Shown here piece by piece: positions 61,262 through 64,000 of a DNA stretch of 64,000 nucleotides. The stretch comes from Bimuria novae-zelandiae CBS 107.79 (lineage: Eukaryota > Ascomycota > Dothideomycetes > Pleosporales > Didymosphaeriaceae): assembly GCA_010015655.1 (NCBI GenBank), contig ML976698.1:362282-426281 (forward strand). Reading direction: 5' to 3'. The notes below the pieces were generated by a model. It made no database searches. It was not told where the DNA came from and saw only the letters and a program-made list of their open reading frames with translations. The position numbers were made by a program, and so were the translations under genes. Position 1 is the first letter of the stretch. Each line of letters opens with the position of its first letter.

Positions 61262-61529
61262 ATATAGTTAAGTCTAGCTATGACTGTAAGAACGGGCACA
61301 GGCTTCTTCATTAAGAGAGTAGATGAGGTAAGTTGGCTCTATTTCAGCTACACTAAAATGAGGAGACTGTAGGTACACAGGCTCGCAGCGCTTTTGTGCG
61401 CTTGTCGAGGCGGAACAACTATCCATCTAAGGTAACTGCGCTGGGTGCGCGAGCAGCCGCACCAGGGCGTAAGGCAGTTGCGCCTCGTATGCAAGGTCAT
61501 GTGACCTGCCGGCATGCCAGGCCGTCACA
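61262..61529 (-). repeat. Dispersed repeat, probable LTR fragment (inverted copy of 7972-8240)
   Basis: Reverse complement of 7972-8240. Best preserved at 61416-61529, ending GGCATGCCAGGCCGTCACA. An 82-codon frame at 61396-61644 lies within and beyond the repeat and is not considered real. Confidence 0.6.
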
Positions 61530-61689
61530 TTACCCCCCTCTAATGTGGGCTCAGTCTCCTAAATCTATTATATTACTTCCTCCGTCGTGCTTTACTTTAC
61601 GCTATCTTATCTATAGCTTAATTATTTTTCTTTATTACTTTTAAATACTTACTAGGTTTATACGCTTATAGCTAGTCGTTTAGTTATAA

Positions 61690-62380
61690 TAGTAAGCTAG
61701 ATATTTTAAGTAAGCTTAATAGTAGTTTTAATTTTACTCTTTACTAGCGCAACGGGAATAACTTAAAGGTTATCTTAAAAATAGAATAAAATATTTAAAG
61801 TATAAAGAGCTTAACTATAAGCTTAACTAAGAATAATAGCGTTTACCCCACGTCCTTCTTTAGGAGATTAAAGAGCGCTAGGAGTATAAGTAGCCTATAC
61901 GTAATATTAAGTAATAACTTACTAGCATAGAAGCTAAAGGCGTTATAGTAATAGTAGAGCCTTACAACGCCATACTCCCCGCATAAAGGACATTAATAGT
62001 CGCTATTTTAACCTAACTAGGCACTTATCTAAAAGAAAAGGTTAGTTAGTATAACTAGGCTATTTATGCTATTATAGATTACTATAAAATTAAAAAAAGT
62101 AGAATATACTCTTTTTAGTAAAGTAACGTAGTAGTTTTGTCGTATTACTTATTAAAAATAAAGAAGATCTATAACTTAAGGCCCGTAAAGAAGTAGCACT
62201 AGAAGTAGCTAAGGTATTAGTATATAAAGAAAAAAGACTAATAGTATATTTTATTTATTTAAGTAATAAAAACCTGCCTGTAAAGACTACGTTTACTTAT
62301 TTTTTATCCCAAGGAATCTTATAAAGCATTTTTAAAGGAAATACTTTGCAAATATAAATAAAGGAGAATATATTAGACAT
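61690..62380 (+). pseudogene. Second DUF3435/C2H2 gene relic, RIP-destroyed
   Basis: The same family and orientation as the copy at 41980-43392, legible from KYKELNYKLN (about 61797) through EYK-PIRNIK (compare EYRQPVRDVE), LTSIEAKGVIV, ILPAxRTLIVAIL, YAIIDYYKI (about 62070-62096), to NKNLPVKTTFTYF and the LQIxIKEN block (about 62270-62370), which corresponds to the first zinc finger of the other copy. Stops are all TAG/TAA at Gln/Arg/Trp positions. No recombinase core is readable upstream, so this is probably a 3' fragment. Confidence 0.65.
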
Positions 62381-62757
62381 AACCTCTACTAGACTAACTT
62401 AGTCTATAAGATGCATTGACAACGACATGCTTTTAACATCTATAGTACTGTTCTATAAAGCGCTATTTAACCCTAGACTCTTATGTCTTTGGCGATGGAC
62501 CAGCACAAGGATAGCTAGCAGGCAATCTCTTATACTTATACTACTATATAATTCCGCGTTCCTTACATCTACAAGTGTTGCCTTTGTTTATGTCCACTTA
62601 GCAGCAATCTTACTCTTTCCTCTACTTGTAGGGGGATGAAGCTCTGGCACCATAGGGCAAATTACGTTCACACTAAAATGCACCATATCTATAAGATCTA
62701 TAAGCGACTATTGTCTCTAGTAATTATTAAAATAGCCATGCCAATAGCAAAGTCTTA
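62381..62757. other. Short region without a gene
   Basis: Partly RIP-like DNA between the DUF3435 relic and the Harbinger end. A 70-codon frame (62427-62639) is hydrophobic but unsupported. Confidence 0.4.
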
Positions 62758-64000
62758 GGGTCTGTTCGGTGCGCCCAACTTTTCAGCCAAAACGTCTGAA
62801 AAGACGCTGAGTAAGCCAAAATTTTCAGAAATTAAGGGTCGTGTTCAGTAACGTTTCTAATAAGACGCTGCTTCAGTCAGCGTCTTTTTCTTCTGCACGC
62901 CACGTAATTTTACATCCATACAAGCGCAGAATAATTCCTGGCTAGGGCTTACAGCACCCTGCTAGCTTATAAGACAGCGTCTGAAAATGGTATGCTGCTC
63001 TTAACTAGCAGACGGTTTTTAGACGCTGTCGCTGTCGGAGCACCGGCGCTGAGCCTCCGACCTCTGTGGAATCCTTGTCGCGCTGCCTTTGTATGGTGTT
63101 GAGCTTCCCCGGGCAGTCGCCATGCCAGACCTCGAACCTCATATAGTTGTTGCTCTCGCAGCAACTCTGAGAGCTGTTACTGCGAGCGTTGCTCTATTGG
63201 CGGAGAACTATGAGGAGCCATCAGGCGTTCGAGAAATCTCATCCGATGAGGTGCGCGGCCAGCAGTGGGTGGAGGACTGTATGAGCAGGCCTGCTCGACT
63301 GTTCGACGAATCGCGATTACGGAAAAGTACGTTCGAGGCTCTCGTAGTATACCTACGAGACAATCAGCTCGTTGTCGACGGCAACTTAATTACTGTTGAG
63401 GAGAAAGTACTCACCTTTTTGTACATCTGCGGCCAAGGCGCGTCCTGGAGAAACACCAAATATCGATGCGGCCACTCAATGAGTACTATCAGCGCCACTT
63501 TCCATGAGGTGTTGAACGCCATGCTGCGCTTGTATCAGGCGTACGTCAAATCGCCAGCGGAGGATACGCCAGATGCAATCAAGTATGAGCCCAAGCGATA
63601 TCCGTACTTCAAGGACTGTGTGGGCGCGCTCGACGGATCTCATTTCAAGATGTACGTGCCAGCTCGAGAGCAAAAGCGATATAGGAATCGGCATGGTGTA
63701 CTATCGCAGAACGTATTAGCAGTCGTCGATTTTGATCTTAACTTCCTATACATCTTACCTGGGTGGGAGGGCAGTACCCACGACAGTCAGATTCTCCGCG
63801 ATGCTATTACCAAGGGCTTTAGAGCACTACCTAGTAAATATTTCTTAGTAGACGCAGGTTATGTAAACTTAAAAATACTATTAACGCCTTACTATAGCAC
63901 TTAGTACTACTTAAGGGAGATTAAGACTACTTATTATAAACTAAAAATAAGAGAAGAGTTATTTAACTATTACTACTTATTATTACGTAATACTATAAAG
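62758..64000 (+). mobile_element. PIF/Harbinger transposon, 5' part (runs off the window)
   Basis: The left end reads GGGTCTGTTCGGTGCG at 62758, the PIF/Harbinger type of terminus, preceded by TTA (62755-62757), the usual 3-bp target of this superfamily. The transposase frame starts about 330 bp in. No ORF1 (Myb-like partner) was seen in the visible part. DNA is unmutated to about 63815 and RIP-mutated from there to the window end. Confidence 0.8.
63089..64000 (+). pseudogene. PIF/Harbinger transposase (DDE_Tnp_4/HARBI1-like), 3' end beyond window
   Basis: Open from ATG 63089 (a second in-frame ATG at 63122 is an equally likely start) to TAG at 63902-63904, 271 codons. The N-terminal half has a helix-turn-helix-like stretch (about residues 101-145). 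Catalytic motifs: VGALDGSHF (Asp182), GWEGSTHDSQIL (Asp232) and VDAGY (Asp255). After the stop the same frame continues (YYLREIKTTYYK, then LLRNTIK at the window end), where the family has an Ile-Glu-Arg block; here the Glu codon position reads AAG (Lys), as a G-to-A mutation would give. The transposase is therefore inactive as it stands. It would cut and insert the element at TTA-type sites. Confidence 0.82.

Noticed and set aside
41980..62380. A complete Starship element between the two DUF3435 relics
   Set aside because: No terminal repeats or target duplication found, both recombinase genes are broken and in the same orientation, and Gypsy-D lies in between; kept only as a hypothesis.
1..64000. 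tRNA, rRNA, CRISPR, telomere repeats, polyketide or peptide synthetase genes
   Set aside because: Looked for and not seen; no TTAGGG arrays, no regular spacer arrays, no large biosynthetic frames.

Overview
The window looks like a repeat island from a filamentous ascomycete (Pezizomycotina; a Dothideomycete would fit, but that is inference). Three things point there: Zn2Cys6 transcription factor architecture, GT-AG introns of 44-83 bp, and long AT-rich blocks with the hallmark of repeat-induced point mutation (RIP). In those blocks TpG/CpA are nearly absent, TpA is very common, and transposon reading frames are broken mainly by TAG/TAA where Gln, Trp or Arg is expected. About two thirds of the window is transposon DNA and almost all of it is dead.

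Left block, 1-26039. Ty3/Gypsy-A (1 to about 7450) is interrupted by two Fot1/pogo elements. Chromodomain Gypsy-B (8287-26039, minus strand) was then hit by a Fot1 element, an LTR element now reduced to a 232-bp solo LTR, and a complete plus-strand Gypsy-C (16765-25782). Gypsy-C contains a 1.9-kb non-autonomous LTR element. Target-site duplications (TA, AATAG, ACTTA, ATAAA) can be read directly and order the insertions. Middle block, 26734-37572: a fungal Tc1/mariner element carrying a pogo-like element and a Ty1/Copia element, the latter itself hit by a fourth Fot1 copy. Right block, 49465-55065: a 5'-truncated Gypsy-D with a solo LTR inside it, abutting a Fot1 3' end.

Between and beyond these blocks lie islands of normal composition. 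37575-49464 holds a short hypothetical gene, a decayed DUF3435/C2H2 gene, a PLAC8-family gene with premature stops, and an apparently intact four-exon gene with PD-(D/E)XK nuclease-like motifs. 55070-60720 holds an intact single-exon Zn2Cys6 regulator, a two-exon small secreted Cys-containing protein (effector-like) and a decayed gene of unknown family. The right edge has a second, RIP-mutated DUF3435 relic and the 5' end of a PIF/Harbinger transposon that runs off the window.

The most unusual feature is that three separate chromodomain Gypsy elements carry an extra ORF antisense to pol, between the chromodomain and the 3' LTR. In two it has zinc-binding Cys spacing, and one looks like a GAL4-type binuclear cluster. 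I saw no rRNA, tRNA, CRISPR array or telomere repeat.
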